From contig NZ_JACEHK010000010.1 of NCBI RefSeq assembly GCF_025377685.1, positions 186,001 through 250,000 on the forward strand: a stretch of DNA of 64,000 bases, in the 5' to 3' direction. Position 1 is the first letter of the stretch. Each line of letters opens with the position of its first letter. Below, one piece after another: positions 40,562 to 50,034 of the stretch. The translations under genes and the position numbers were made by a program. This stretch comes from Anaerobacillus sp. CMMVII (GTDB taxonomy: Bacteria; Bacillota; Bacilli; Bacillales; Anaerobacillaceae). Under the pieces are notes generated by a model that searched no databases, was not told the DNA's origin, and saw only the letters and a program-made list of their open reading frames with translations.

Positions 40562-41383
40562 ATGAATCAAGTCTTGGAAAAAGCAAAGGAAACTGCTGGT
40601 TTTATTCAAGGGAAAATACAAACAGAACCAACGATCGGTCTAATTCTTGGCTCCGGGTTAGGTGAGTTAGCTAATGAAATTGAGGAAAGCGTGGTCATTC
40701 CTTATGATGAAATACCGAACTTTCCAGTCTCAACTGTAGAGGGGCATGCAGGTCAACTTGTCATCGGAAAGCTTAATGAAAAAATAGTAATTGCAATGCA
40801 AGGAAGATTTCATTTTTATGAAGGGTATTCTATGCAGGAAGTAACCTTCCCGGTTCGTGTCATGAAATTATTAGGAGTTGAAACAATTGTCGTAACAAAT
40901 GCATGTGGTGGTATGAACTCAGCATTTGCCCCTGGTGATTTAATGATCATTACTGACCATATTAATATGACTGGAGCGAACCCTTTAATTGGACCTAATG
41001 AAAGTGAGTTTGGTCCAAGATTCCCTGATATGAGTTCAGCTTACACTCGTGAATATGTCCCTGTTTTAGAGGAAGTCGCAAAAGAAATTGGAATTCAGAT
41101 ACAAAAAGGTGTTTATGTAAGTGTGTCAGGTCCAACCTATATGTCTGCAGCTGAATTAATCATGCTCAGGAAAATTGGTGGCGATGTTGTTGGTATGTCA
41201 ACAGTCCCTGAAGTAATTGTTGCTAGACATATGGATATGAAAGTAGTTGGGATAAGCTGTATCACAGATATGGCCATTGGTGAAGAGTTAGAAGGCGTAA
41301 CACATGAACAGGTCGTTGAAGTAGCAAATCGTACAAAACCAAAGTTCATAAAATTAATTAAAGAGACATTACCAAGACTGTAG
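40562..41383 (+). CDS. Purine-nucleoside phosphorylase (second, tandem copy)
   Basis: A 273-residue paralogue of the preceding gene, highly similar (EGHAGQLVIGKLNEKIVIAM; MQGRFHFYEGY; GMSTVPEVIVARH). Notable differences are TNACGGMN for TNAAGGIN and GPTYMSAAE for GPSYETPAE at the substrate site. The changed purine-site region hints at altered specificity. ATG 40562 has GGGAG 8 nt upstream. B. subtilis carries a single pupG here, so this is a local duplication. Confidence 0.92.
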   Translation: MNQVLEKAKETAGFIQGKIQTEPTIGLILGSGLGELANEIEESVVIPYDEIPNFPVSTVEGHAGQLVIGKLNEKIVIAMQGRFHFYEGYSMQEVTFPVRVMKLLGVETIVVTNACGGMNSAFAPGDLMIITDHINMTGANPLIGPNESEFGPRFPDMSSAYTREYVPVLEEVAKEIGIQIQKGVYVSVSGPTYMSAAELIMLRKIGGDVVGMSTVPEVIVARHMDMKVVGISCITDMAIGEELEGVTHEQVVEVANRTKPKFIKLIKETLPRL

Positions 41384-41460
41384 GAGTTATGAATTATGAG
41401 TTATGAGTTATGAAAGAAAGGCTTCGAAGCATCATCACTCAAAACTCAAATCTCTACACT
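41384..41460. repeat. Dispersed GAGTTATGA / ACTCAAAACTC repeat
   Basis: GAGTTATGAATTATGAGTTA, then CTTCGAAG and ATCACTCAAAACTCAAATCT. Tandem 7-10 bp repeats with a partly complementary right side, between the second PNP gene and pdp; related to sequences at 7694-7906. Confidence 0.6.
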
Positions 41461-41478
41461 AAAAAAAGGGTGAGACTT

Positions 41479-42780
41479 ATGAGAATGGTTGATTTAATTG
41501 AAAAAAAACGCGACGGAAAAGAGTTAACTAAAGCTGAAATCGAATTTATTATTAAAGGTTATACAAGTGAAGTGATACCTGATTATCAAATGAGTGCTTT
41601 TGCAATGGCTGTTTACTTTCAAAATATGTCAGAAAATGAACGAGCAGCCTTAACGATGGCAATGGTTGAATCGGGGGATCAAATTGATCTTTCAGCTATT
41701 GAGGGGATTAAGGTTGATAAGCACAGTACAGGCGGGGTAGGCGATACAACAACACTTGTACTAGCTCCTCTAGTTGCTAGTGTTGGGGTTCCAGTTGCTA
41801 AAATGAGTGGCCGTGGTTTAGGTCATACAGGTGGTACAATCGATAAACTAGAAGCTGTAAATGGTTTTTCAGTTGAAATCTCAAATCAACAATTTATTGA
41901 TCTTGTGAATAAAAATAAAGTTGCAGTCGTTGGACAAAGTGGAAATTTAACTCCAGCCGACAAAAAGCTCTATGCCCTTAGAGATGTTACCGCAACTGTT
42001 AATTCCATCCCTTTAATTGCAAGCTCGATCATGAGTAAAAAAATTGCTTCTGGTGCTGATGCGATCGTACTTGATGTAAAAACTGGTGCTGGGGCTTTTA
42101 TGAAAGACTTAGACCAAGCAGAGGAACTTGCCAAGGCAATGGTCGATATTGGGAACAATTTAGGTAGAAATACTATTGCTGTTATTTCTGATATGAGTCA
42201 ACCACTAGGCTTGGCCATCGGAAATGCTCTAGAAGTGAAAGAAGCAATTGATACATTAAATGGAAAAGGACCAAAGGATTTATTAGAGCTTTGCTTAAGT
42301 CTTGGAAGCCAAATGGTATTTCTTGCTGAAAGAACTAGTACTTTGGAGGAAGCACGCACACTATTAGAAGAGGCTATAAGTTCCGGTAAAGGTACTGAAA
42401 CTCTAAAAGCATTCCTTCAAGCACAAGGTGGAGACCCATCAGTCGTTGATGATGTGACAAAACTTCCAACCGCGCGGTATCAGATTGATGTTCCGGCTAA
42501 ACAATCAGGATATATTTCTAGTATCATTGCCGATAAAATTGGTGTTGCAGCAATGCTATTAGGGGCTGGACGTGCCACAAAAGAATCGGTCATCGATCTT
42601 GCTGTTGGAATTGAGCTTAAGAAAAAAGTAGGCGACTATGTAGAAGCTGGAGAAGCAATCGCAACACTTCATAGTAACCAAGAGAATGTTGATGATGTTA
42701 GTAAAAGGGTAGAAGAGTCTTACACGATTACTTCAAGTAAAGTAACGGCTCCACCACTTATTTATAAAGAAATTAGATAA
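41479..42780 (+). CDS. pdp: Pyrimidine-nucleoside phosphorylase
   Basis: A 433-residue thymidine/uridine phosphorylase. The N-terminal alpha-bundle carries ELTKAEIEF. The phosphate- and substrate-binding [13 protein letters not shown] is at about 79-91, with [13 protein letters not shown] following. The C-terminal PYNP domain is complete. ATG 41479 has AAGGGTGAG upstream. An apparent upstream extension to 41410 is only translated repeat sequence. It completes the deoB-punA-pdp salvage cluster. Confidence 0.95.
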   Translation: MRMVDLIEKKRDGKELTKAEIEFIIKGYTSEVIPDYQMSAFAMAVYFQNMSENERAALTMAMVESGDQIDLSAIEGIKVDKHSTGGVGDTTTLVLAPLVASVGVPVAKMSGRGLGHTGGTIDKLEAVNGFSVEISNQQFIDLVNKNKVAVVGQSGNLTPADKKLYALRDVTATVNSIPLIASSIMSKKIASGADAIVLDVKTGAGAFMKDLDQAEELAKAMVDIGNNLGRNTIAVISDMSQPLGLAIGNALEVKEAIDTLNGKGPKDLLELCLSLGSQMVFLAERTSTLEEARTLLEEAISSGKGTETLKAFLQAQGGDPSVVDDVTKLPTARYQIDVPAKQSGYISSIIADKIGVAAMLLGAGRATKESVIDLAVGIELKKKVGDYVEAGEAIATLHSNQENVDDVSKRVEESYTITSSKVTAPPLIYKEIR

Positions 42781-42792
42781 GCTTATTTTTAG

Positions 42793-42835
42793 AGATGCCC
42801 AGTATATTAGATGCTGAAGGGCATCTTTTTTCATT
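42793..42835 (+). terminator. Terminator of the nucleoside operon
   Basis: AGATGCCC, 16-nt loop, GGGCATCT followed by TTTTTCATTTTT. Confidence 0.8.
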
Positions 42836-42837
42836 TT

Positions 42838-43128
42838 TAGGCTGATTTTCAAAGGTTGTTTGGGGCATCTTTTCAAACATTCAAAGGTTTGATAACACAG
42901 AAAATATATTTAATAAAAATATTTTTCGGGGTTAAGCAGGGAAAAAGCACAATAAACTTTTTCCGGACGCTAGCACTCTTCTTTTAATCATAAAAAAGCC
43001 CATATTCCAGGTAAGTGCTAACGTTGCTTACTTATGATTCAAAGGTATAAACTATTTTTTTCCAAGTTTGTATAAAAAAGTTGGAAGTGGAAAAAATGCT
43101 AGGGAATAGGAATGGAGGGATAGTGTTT
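42838..43128. other. Intergenic region upstream of dacF, with MITE-like fragment G
   Basis: 42838-42912 is a partial MITE-like copy (GGCTGATTTTCAAAGGTTG, GGGGCATCTTTTC). CTTTTTCCGGACGCTAGCAC with AAGTGCTAACG forms a further imperfect inverted repeat. A GTATA string at about 43047 could be the -35 of a sigma-F promoter for dacF, but I cannot see a matching -10. Confidence 0.45.
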
Positions 43129-44292
43129 ATGAGGGGATTTTTTGTTCGTTTTTTAGCAATTACACTACTATTATCAACTTTTCAAGTACCTGCCTTTGCT
43201 GAAGAAGGAAAGGTCCAATTAGCAAAAGAGTCTTCATCGGCTATTTTAATGGAGAGAGACACTGGTACAATATTGTTTGAAAAAAATAGTAATGAACAGC
43301 TACCACCTGCGAGTATGACGAAAATTATGACTATGCTTCTAATAATGGAAGCACTTGATCAAGGGAAAATAACTCTAGATGAGAAGGTTCGAACTAGTGA
43401 ACGGGCAGCATCTATGGGTGGGTCACAGATTTTCTTAGAGGTAGGAGAAGAAATGACTGTAGAGGAAATGCTAAAAGGAATTGCGATTGCTTCGGGAAAT
43501 GATGCTTCCGTTGCAATGGCAGAACATTTAGCAGGTTCTGAGGATAATTTTGTTACAATGATGAATGATAAAGCGAAATCGTTAGGTTTATCTAATACTA
43601 ATTTTATGAATTCTAACGGGTTACCTGCGGATAATCATTATACAACCGCTTATGACCTCGCTGTCATTTCAAAGGAATTATTGAAGTATGAGGGTATTTT
43701 AGCCTTTACGAGTTTGTACGAGGACTACCTACGGCAAGACACAGATAAGAAGTTTTGGCTAGTAAATACCAATAAACTAGTGAAGTTTTACCCGGGGGTT
43801 GACGGCTTAAAAACAGGTTATACACGAGAAGCGAAATACTGTCTTACTGTAACGGCCAAGAAAAACGATATGCGGGTTATTGCAATAGTAATGGGAGCAC
43901 AAACTCCTAAAGATCGTAATCGCCAAATTACAGAGATGCTAGACTATGCTTTCAGTCAGTTTATTACCCATAATTTATATGAGCGTGGTCACGTGATCAC
44001 AACTTCAAAAGTAAGTAAGGGACAAAAACCTACAGTAGAAGTTGTAACATCTGAAAGCGTTTCTGTATTAACGAAAAAAGGTGAAAATATTGATGACGTC
44101 GAGGAAGTAATTAATCTCGATAAAGATCTGAAAGCTCCAATCAAAAAAGGTGATCAGCTTGGAACTCTGCGCTTAGAAAAAGAAGGAACACTTCTAGTTG
44201 AAGTACCTTTAGTTGCAAACGAAGAAATTGGTGTGGCTTCATGGTGGCAATTATTTAAGCGAACAACTACTAAATTCGGTGGCCGTCCATAA
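43129..44292 (+). CDS. dacF: D-alanyl-D-alanine carboxypeptidase DacF
   Basis: A 387-residue low-molecular-weight penicillin-binding protein. Signal peptide residues 1-24 (cut after AFA). The active-site SxxK is Ser62-Lys65 in PASMTK; SGN (IASGNDAS) and KTG (DGLKTGYT) are present. The C-terminal PBP5-like domain covers about 280-370. I use ATG 43129, 9 nt after GGAGGG. It sits just upstream of spoIIAA as in B. subtilis, where it is made in the forespore and trims cortex peptidoglycan. Confidence 0.94.
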   Translation: MRGFFVRFLAITLLLSTFQVPAFAEEGKVQLAKESSSAILMERDTGTILFEKNSNEQLPPASMTKIMTMLLIMEALDQGKITLDEKVRTSERAASMGGSQIFLEVGEEMTVEEMLKGIAIASGNDASVAMAEHLAGSEDNFVTMMNDKAKSLGLSNTNFMNSNGLPADNHYTTAYDLAVISKELLKYEGILAFTSLYEDYLRQDTDKKFWLVNTNKLVKFYPGVDGLKTGYTREAKYCLTVTAKKNDMRVIAIVMGAQTPKDRNRQITEMLDYAFSQFITHNLYERGHVITTSKVSKGQKPTVEVVTSESVSVLTKKGENIDDVEEVINLDKDLKAPIKKGDQLGTLRLEKEGTLLVEVPLVANEEIGVASWWQLFKRTTTKFGGRP

Positions 44293-44429
44293 GAAAGCCA
44301 ATGCGCTTGTTGAATAAACAGTAATCATAGGTGGGGCTTCCCCCACCTAACTTCTATATATAAATGATTTGGCGAATTTCCGGTACTTTTGTAAATTTCT
44401 TGCCGAATACTCACTAGTTTTGTCACGAA

Positions 44430-44459
44430 GAAGGATTGAGGCTCATCTTTATCGAAAAC
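44430..44459 (+). promoter_or_regulatory. Candidate sigma-H promoter of spoIIA
   Basis: GAAGGATTG (44430-44438), 12-nt spacer, ATCGAAAAC (44451-44459) approximate the sigma-H -35 (RNAGGAWWW) and -10 (RNNGAATWW). spoIIA in B. subtilis is read from a Spo0A-dependent sigma-H promoter. Confidence 0.55.
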
Positions 44460-44526
44460 CTTTTCTAACACAACTATTTCTATGAAATCTGTTGGTTGAA
44501 AAGTTTATTTAAGGAGTGAGTAAATA

Positions 44527-44877
44527 GTGAGTTTGACCATTAGTATGGAGAAAAGAGATTCAATACTTTGTGTAAGAATTAATGGTGAATTAGATCATCA
44601 TACAAGTGAAATGTTACGTAACCAAGTAGATGACCAATTACAAAAAGGTAAATATAAGCATTTGATTTTAAATTTAGAACATCTGACGTTTATGGATAGT
44701 TCTGGATTAGGCGTCATCTTAGGGCGTTATAAGCAAATAACGAATAACGGCGGAGAAATGGTTCTTTGTTCAATTACACCTCCAATTAAACGATTGATGG
44801 ATATGTCAGGATTATTCAAGATTATAAGATTAGCTGACAACGAGCAGTTTGCATTGGAAACATTGGGGGTGGCCTAA
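44527..44877 (+). CDS. spoIIAA: Anti-sigma F factor antagonist
   Basis: A 116-residue STAS-domain protein. Unphosphorylated SpoIIAA releases sigma-F from SpoIIAB in the forespore. [17 protein letters not shown] holds the phosphorylated Ser58. GTG start with AAGGAGTGAG upstream. First gene of the tricistronic operon; spoIIAB starts 1 nt after its stop. Confidence 0.97.
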   Translation: MSLTISMEKRDSILCVRINGELDHHTSEMLRNQVDDQLQKGKYKHLILNLEHLTFMDSSGLGVILGRYKQITNNGGEMVLCSITPPIKRLMDMSGLFKIIRLADNEQFALETLGVA

Positions 44878-44878
44878 G

Positions 44879-45319
44879 ATGAAAAATTTTATGGAACTTC
44901 AATTCTCAGCTCAAAGTAAAAATGAATCGTTTGCACGTGTAACTGTTGGAGCATTTGTTGCTCAACTTGATCCAACAATGGATGAGTTAACAGAAATCAA
45001 GACTGTTGTTTCTGAGGCGGTAACAAATTCAATCATCCACGGTTATGATAATAATCCAGAAGGAATTGTTTATATCTCTGTTACGTTAGAAAATGATGTT
45101 GTACAAATCACAATTAAAGACGAAGGTATTGGTATCGACGACATCGATGAAGCGAGACAACCATTGTATACAACCAAACCAGAGTTGGAAAGATCTGGCA
45201 TGGGCTTTACAATTATGGAAAACTTTATGGATGATATTAAAGTTGTTTCAAATCCGTTAGTAGGAACAACTGTTCATTTAACGAAGCTTTTATCTAATAG
45301 TAAAGCTTTATGTAATTAA
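44879..45319 (+). CDS. spoIIAB: Anti-sigma F factor / serine kinase
   Basis: A 146-residue GHKL-type kinase that binds sigma-F and phosphorylates SpoIIAA. The N box [11 protein letters not shown] is at about 40-50, with IKDEGIGI and GMGFTIM as the G1/G2 boxes of the ATP pocket. The length equals that of B. subtilis SpoIIAB. Start at ATG 44879 just after the spoIIAA stop, with GGGGGTGGCC upstream. Confidence 0.97.
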   Translation: MKNFMELQFSAQSKNESFARVTVGAFVAQLDPTMDELTEIKTVVSEAVTNSIIHGYDNNPEGIVYISVTLENDVVQITIKDEGIGIDDIDEARQPLYTTKPELERSGMGFTIMENFMDDIKVVSNPLVGTTVHLTKLLSNSKALCN

Positions 45320-45331
45320 GGGGTTCTGCTT

Positions 45332-46090
45332 ATGGATGTGGAGGTTAAGAACGAAAAGAAGGAAGCATACTTAACGGATAAAGAAGTAAAAGCATTAATT
45401 GCTAGAAGCCAAGAAGGAGACCAAGATGCTCGCGATATGATTGTAAACCGCAATACTAGATTAGTCTGGTCTGTGGTGCAACGTTTTTTAAATAGAGGTT
45501 ATGAACCAGAGGATTTGTTTCAAATTGGCTGTATCGGTTTAATTAAGTCTGTCGATAAATTTGATTTATCATACGATGTTAAGTTTTCCACATATGCTGT
45601 TCCAATGATCATTGGTGAAATTCAGAGATTTTTGAGAGATGATGGGACAGTTAAAGTTAGTCGTTCTCTAAAGGAGACGGCTAATAAAATCAGGAAAATG
45701 AAGGATGAACTTTCTAAAACATTAGGTCGCGTCCCTACAGTTGCGGAGATTGCCGAGAAACTAGAAATTTCTTCGGAAGAAGTAGTTTTTGCTCAAGAGG
45801 CAAGCCGCAGTCTATCATCAATTCATGAAACTGTCTATGAAAATGACGGAGACCCAATAACGCTATTAGATCAAATTGCTGACCAATCGGAGCATAAATG
45901 GTTTGATAAGCTTGCATTGAAAGAAGCGATTCGCCATTTAAATGAACGGGAGCGTTTAATTGTTTACCTTCGCTATTATAAAGACCAGACTCAATCTGAG
46001 GTGGCAAATCGATTAGGGATATCTCAAGTGCAGGTTTCAAGATTGGAAAAGAAAATATTGCAGCAAATTAAAGACCAAATGGTGGATTAG
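45332..46090 (+). CDS. sigF: RNA polymerase sigma-F factor
   Basis: A 252-residue forespore sigma factor (SpoIIAC). Region 2 is at about 40-110 (DLFQIGCIGLIKSVDKFD; FSTYAVPMIIGEIQRFLRDD), region 3 at 115-160, and region 4 with a helix-turn-helix at about 205-245 (SEVANRLGISQVQVSRLEKK). Last gene of the spoIIA operon; its end forms the terminator stem. Confidence 0.97.
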   Translation: MDVEVKNEKKEAYLTDKEVKALIARSQEGDQDARDMIVNRNTRLVWSVVQRFLNRGYEPEDLFQIGCIGLIKSVDKFDLSYDVKFSTYAVPMIIGEIQRFLRDDGTVKVSRSLKETANKIRKMKDELSKTLGRVPTVAEIAEKLEISSEEVVFAQEASRSLSSIHETVYENDGDPITLLDQIADQSEHKWFDKLALKEAIRHLNERERLIVYLRYYKDQTQSEVANRLGISQVQVSRLEKKILQQIKDQMVD

Positions 46091-46108
46091 CCATTTGGTC
46101 TTTTGGCT
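46073..46108 (+). terminator. Terminator of the spoIIA operon
   Basis: GACCAAATGG-TGGATTAG-CCATTTGGTC followed by TTTTGGCTTTT, overlapping the sigF stop codon. Confidence 0.85.
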
Positions 46109-46214
46109 TTTACGGGTACTTCTCCAAAGCAATTCCAACTAGGTTCTTCCCCACAAAACTCAACACTCTTAAAAGTGCATGAGAAACGTTTAATCATCCC
46201 ATACTATATAAATA

Positions 46215-46411
46215 AAGGTTGTTTTCGCAAAGTTTGTTGCTTAAGTAAAAACTAAGATTTCACTACTTATTGAGTAAGTAGTGCTCTTTTCTTACTCAAT
46301 TTATTGGGTGATATCTTCATCTAAGGAATTTTCAATTATTTTAGGTTAAAAAGCAACAAGTTTTTTTGTGCGACGAGTAACCGCAGGAGCAATGTTTTAG
46401 AAAAGAGCCAA
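46215..46411. repeat. MITE-like repeat, copy H, with nested insertion
   Basis: GGTTGTTTTCGCAAAGTTTG at the left and GTTTTAGAAAAGAGCC at the right. The interior CACTACTTATTGAGTAAGTA is as in copies A and C. Near the right end the sequence TGCGACGAGTAACCGCAGGA (46368-46395) interrupts what is AACAATGTTTTAG in copy A. Confidence 0.8.
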
Positions 46412-46460
46412 AATAAAAGAATAATGTCCAACTTCTTACTTAATTAAGGAGGGGAACAAA

Positions 46461-47083
46461 GTGAAACAGGACATAGTATATTTAAGAATGCGGCACCGTG
46501 TCCAGGCTAATCCTGAGCAAAAAATGACAATTGGAGATGTAGCACAAATTGTTGCCAACGATGAACTTCGAGACCTAGTAGGTAAAATCCCCATTCATCA
46601 AATCAAACCAAAGGATAAAAAATTTATTGTGATTGATGTAATGAAGGTTGTAAAGGCGATCCGTATGTCATCTCCGTATATAGAAGTACAAACTATGGGA
46701 GCAGCACAAACAATCGTTGAAGTTTATTTTGCTAAAAAAACGTTTAAACCGCTTTTTTTGTAGCTGTTTGGATCTTACTTTTTATTGGGGCAGGTCTGGC
46801 GGTTATGAATTTTCATGAGGATGTGAGCATGAGAGAAGTTCACCAAAAAATATATGAAATAATTACAGGTGAAGAAAATGCTAAACCTTTGATGTTACAA
46901 ATCCCCTATTCTATCGGGCTAGGTGTTGGGATGATCTTATTTTTTAATCATTTATTTAAAAAGCGAATTAACGAGGAGCCAAGCCCAATGGAAGTAGAAA
47001 TGTTTAACTATCAACAAGCACTAGATCATTATGTCTCTATTCATGAGAATAGTGAAAGCGAAACGAAATTAAATGATCGTTAA
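46461..47083 (+). CDS. spoVAA: Stage V sporulation protein AA (frameshifted)
   Basis: About 207 residues when joined, close to the 206 of B. subtilis. The N-terminal soluble domain ([34 protein letters not shown] split here for brevity as two motifs) and the membrane part ([20 protein letters not shown]) are separated by a stop at CTTTTTTTGTAG. One more T in the run restores the frame. GTG start with AAGGAGGGG. First gene of spoVA, whose membrane complex moves dipicolinic acid into the forespore and out at germination. Confidence 0.88.
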
Positions 47084-47495
47084 TTATTTTGTTGTTATGG
47101 TCATTGGCTTAAGTGGAGGGTTAGCTGTTGGAAGTGGACTTGTAGCCTTTTTAACCGTATTAGGAATAGTCCCAAGACTAACTCAACTAACAAAAACAAA
47201 AAATTATATAAAACTATATGAGTGGGGTGTAATTTTAGGGGCGATCACTGGTTCTTGGTTTAGTTTATCAGAACCACGTTTTAATCTACCTAGTTATACA
47301 TTAATAGTTATTGGCCTTTTTGCAGGGATATTTGTTGGAATGTTAGCTGCAGCGTTAACTGAAGTGTTAAATGTGTTCCCAATACTAGCTAAGCGAGTGG
47401 GTGTAGCAGAAAAAATCATTTACCTATTAATGGCTATAGTTCTTGGGAAAATATTCGGTTCATTATTTCATTGGATATATTTCGTAGACAAATAA
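47073..47495 (+). CDS. spoVAB: Stage V sporulation protein AB
   Basis: A 140-residue membrane protein with four to five helices ([40 protein letters not shown]). Length agrees with B. subtilis SpoVAB (141). Overlaps the spoVAA end by 11 nt. Confidence 0.93.
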   Translation: MIVNYFVVMVIGLSGGLAVGSGLVAFLTVLGIVPRLTQLTKTKNYIKLYEWGVILGAITGSWFSLSEPRFNLPSYTLIVIGLFAGIFVGMLAAALTEVLNVFPILAKRVGVAEKIIYLLMAIVLGKIFGSLFHWIYFVDK

Positions 47496-47508
47496 AGGGG
47501 ATGGAGCT

Positions 47509-47976
47509 ATGGATCAAAAGCAGCTAGAGAAGAATAAGAAAAAGTACAAAAAAGCAATTGAACCTTTTCAGCCAAAACCTCAATATGTAAAAAATTGTTT
47601 TAAAGCTTTTCTTGTTGGTGGTGCCATTTGTGCCTTTGGACAAGGTTTAGCTAATGTTTATATCTCATATCTTGACCTAACTGAACAAACAGTTGCTAGT
47701 GCGATGATAGGTACATTAATTCTCTTAGCTGCATTACTCACGGGTTTTGGTGTATATGACAAGATTGGCCAGTTTGCAGGTGCGGGTTCAATCGCAACTG
47801 TAACAGGGTTTTCAAACGCAATTGCGAGTAGTGCACTTGAACATAAAAGCGAAGGTGTTGTATTGGGGATCGCGGCAAATATGTTTAAAATAGCTGGTGC
47901 TGTGATTGTTTTTGGAGTAGTTTCAGCTTATATCGTAAGCATGATTCGCTTACTTGTACAAACGCTAATTTCTTAA
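47509..47976 (+). CDS. spoVAC: Stage V sporulation protein AC
   Basis: A 155-residue membrane protein with a basic N-terminus and four to five helices. AFLVGGAICAFGQG and GAGSIATVTGFSNAIAS are family signatures. SpoVAC is the mechanosensitive-channel-like part of the DPA channel. GGGGATGGAG precedes the ATG. Confidence 0.95.
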   Translation: MDQKQLEKNKKKYKKAIEPFQPKPQYVKNCFKAFLVGGAICAFGQGLANVYISYLDLTEQTVASAMIGTLILLAALLTGFGVYDKIGQFAGAGSIATVTGFSNAIASSALEHKSEGVVLGIAANMFKIAGAVIVFGVVSAYIVSMIRLLVQTLIS

Positions 47977-48078
47977 TAGATAAGAAATCAACCTAATTAA
48001 ACCCAGTCAAGTTTCAAGCACCAGCGGCTCGGAAGAGTACCTAGGGCTCTAGGCTTTTTGAAATAAGGAGGAGACCGA

Positions 48079-49077
48079 ATGGGTAAGCAAACATTAATGT
48101 TTAAAAGCGACATTTTTATTGATAGTACGGCAACTGTCGTTGGGCCGAAGGAAGGACAAGGCCCTCTTAAGGGAACTTTTGACAAATCTTATGATGATTT
48201 ATATTGTGGAGAAGCTACTTGGGAGTTAGCAGAAAGAAAGTTGATGTCAGAGGCTATCGATCTCTGTCTTCAGAAAGCGAATAAAAAAAACTCAGAAATT
48301 GATTTTTTTCTTGGTGGTGATTTGTTAAACCAAAACATAACAGCTAGTTATGTAGCAAGAGAAAAAGAAATTCCTTTCTTTGGTTTATTTAATGCATGTT
48401 CAACGTCAATGGAAGCAGTAACACTTGGCGCAGTTTTACTAGAAGCTGGCTTTGCAGATCATGTTGTTGCTGCTGTAAGTAGTCATTTTGCTACAGCAGA
48501 AAGACAGTTTCGTTTTCCAACGGAATTTGGAGGACAGAAGCCTGAAACTTCGATGTATACAGTCACTGGTTCAGGCGCTGCATATTTAAGTAGAAAAAAA
48601 TCCAAGATAAGGATAGAAACTGCAACAGTAGGAAAGGTTATTGATCTTGGGATTACAAGTCCTTTTAATATGGGTGCAGCAATGGCTCCAGCAGCTGCCG
48701 ACACAATTAAAACCCATTTAAATGACCTTAAACGAAGTCCAAGCGATTATGATGCCATCGTAACCGGTGATTTATCTAGAATTGGAACACCGATATTAAA
48801 AAGTTTATTGTCAGAACAAGGGATTGATATTGCTAAGGTCCATCAAGATTGTGGAGTATTGATTTTTAGCACCGATCAACATGTTTTTTCAGGTGGTAGT
48901 GGTTGTGCTTGTTCTGCCGTCGTGACCTTTAATCATCTATTTGGTGAAATGAAACGAGGGGCGCTACGGAGGATATTAGTTGTGGCCACTGGGGCATTAT
49001 TAAATCCCTTAATGATCCAACAAAATGAATCAATACCTTGCATAGCTCATGGTGTTTCCTTTGAGTGCGTTGAGTAA
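48079..49077 (+). CDS. spoVAD: Stage V sporulation protein AD
   Basis: A 332-residue thiolase-fold protein that binds dipicolinic acid at the outer face of the inner spore membrane. GLFNACSTSMEAV includes the thiolase-like Cys region; SGGSGCACSAVV lies at about 273-284. AAGGAGGAG precedes the ATG. The preceding 102-nt spacer holds CCTAGGGCTCTAGGC, a short palindrome of unknown role. Confidence 0.95.
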   Translation: MGKQTLMFKSDIFIDSTATVVGPKEGQGPLKGTFDKSYDDLYCGEATWELAERKLMSEAIDLCLQKANKKNSEIDFFLGGDLLNQNITASYVAREKEIPFFGLFNACSTSMEAVTLGAVLLEAGFADHVVAAVSSHFATAERQFRFPTEFGGQKPETSMYTVTGSGAAYLSRKKSKIRIETATVGKVIDLGITSPFNMGAAMAPAAADTIKTHLNDLKRSPSDYDAIVTGDLSRIGTPILKSLLSEQGIDIAKVHQDCGVLIFSTDQHVFSGGSGCACSAVVTFNHLFGEMKRGALRRILVVATGALLNPLMIQQNESIPCIAHGVSFECVE

Positions 49078-49115
49078 GAATTATTCGAGTAAGTATTTTT
49101 TAGGGGGTGAGCGTG

Positions 49116-49466
49116 GTGGAATATGTTGTCGCTTTTACTGTTGGTGGGTTTATTTGTGTCATTGGACAGTTAATGTTGGATTTCCTTAAATTTTCTCCCG
49201 CTCATGTCATGAGTTCTTTAGTAGTAATTGGAGCTCTCTTAGATGGGTTTCATCTTTATGATCGGCTTATTGATTTTGCAGGGGCTGGAGCGATCGTTCC
49301 GATCACGAGTTTTGGACATTCACTTGTTCATGGAGCGATGATTGAAGCACAAAGATCAGGCTTTTTAGGTATAGGTATGGGGATTTTTGAAGTAACTTCT
49401 GCGGGAATATCATCAGCAATATTATTTGGATTTTTAGTAGCGATATTTTTTAAACCGAAAGGATGA
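49116..49466 (+). CDS. spoVAEB: Stage V sporulation protein AE, AEB-type
   Basis: A 116-residue membrane protein ([36 protein letters not shown]), paralogous to SpoVAC. AGGGGGTGAG at 49102-49110 is the ribosome site. That makes the GTG at 49116 the best start; GTG codons at 49107 and 49113 overlap or crowd it. Confidence 0.9.
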   Translation: MEYVVAFTVGGFICVIGQLMLDFLKFSPAHVMSSLVVIGALLDGFHLYDRLIDFAGAGAIVPITSFGHSLVHGAMIEAQRSGFLGIGMGIFEVTSAGISSAILFGFLVAIFFKPKG

Positions 49467-49470
49467 AACC

Positions 49471-50034
49471 ATGGAATACAAAAAAAGGGTTATTCTAATT
49501 ACCGATGGTGATGAATCCGCGAGAAAAGCAGTAGAATTAGTTGCCAAAGAGATCGGTGGAAGGTGTATCAGTAGTTCGGGTGGCAACCCAAGCCGTTTGA
49601 CTGGAAATGAGCTAGTTAAACTCATAAAAAAGGCTCCCTGTGATCCTGTTTTAGTCATGTTTGATGATTGTGGATATACAGAAGAAGGACCGGGGGAGGA
49701 AGCGATGCGGGTTGTCGCAACCGATCCGGATTTAGAGGTTATCGGTGCCATTGCAGTAGCCTCAAAAACACATGATAGTGAATGGACAAAAGTTAATGTA
49801 AGTATTGATCGTAATGGAAATTTAACTGAGTATGGAGTCGACAAATATGGTCTTCCTGATATAGAACTCGGCAGAATAAATGGTGATACTGTCTATAATT
49901 TAGATGAGCTTGACATCCCATTTATCGTGGGAATTGGGGATATTGGCAAAATGGCAGGGAAAGATGAAGTAGAGAAGGGGGCTCCAGTGACGAGAAAAGC
50001 GGTTGAATTGATATTGGAAAGGAGCGAAAAATAG
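49471..50034 (+). CDS. spoVAEA: Stage V sporulation protein AE, AEA-type
   Basis: A 187-residue soluble protein ([55 protein letters not shown]). Starts 4 nt after spoVAEB. It lacks membrane helices. Exact biochemical role unknown. Confidence 0.93.
   Translation: MEYKKRVILITDGDESARKAVELVAKEIGGRCISSSGGNPSRLTGNELVKLIKKAPCDPVLVMFDDCGYTEEGPGEEAMRVVATDPDLEVIGAIAVASKTHDSEWTKVNVSIDRNGNLTEYGVDKYGLPDIELGRINGDTVYNLDELDIPFIVGIGDIGKMAGKDEVEKGAPVTRKAVELILERSEK

Noticed and set aside
43040-43128. A sigma-F promoter for dacF
   Set aside because: A GTATA string is present but I could not find a convincing GGNRANANT -10 at the right spacing, so it is not listed.
46461-47083. Programmed frameshifting in spoVAA at the T7 run
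   Set aside because: The same kind of break occurs in ten unrelated genes here, so an error in run length is simpler than programmed recoding.
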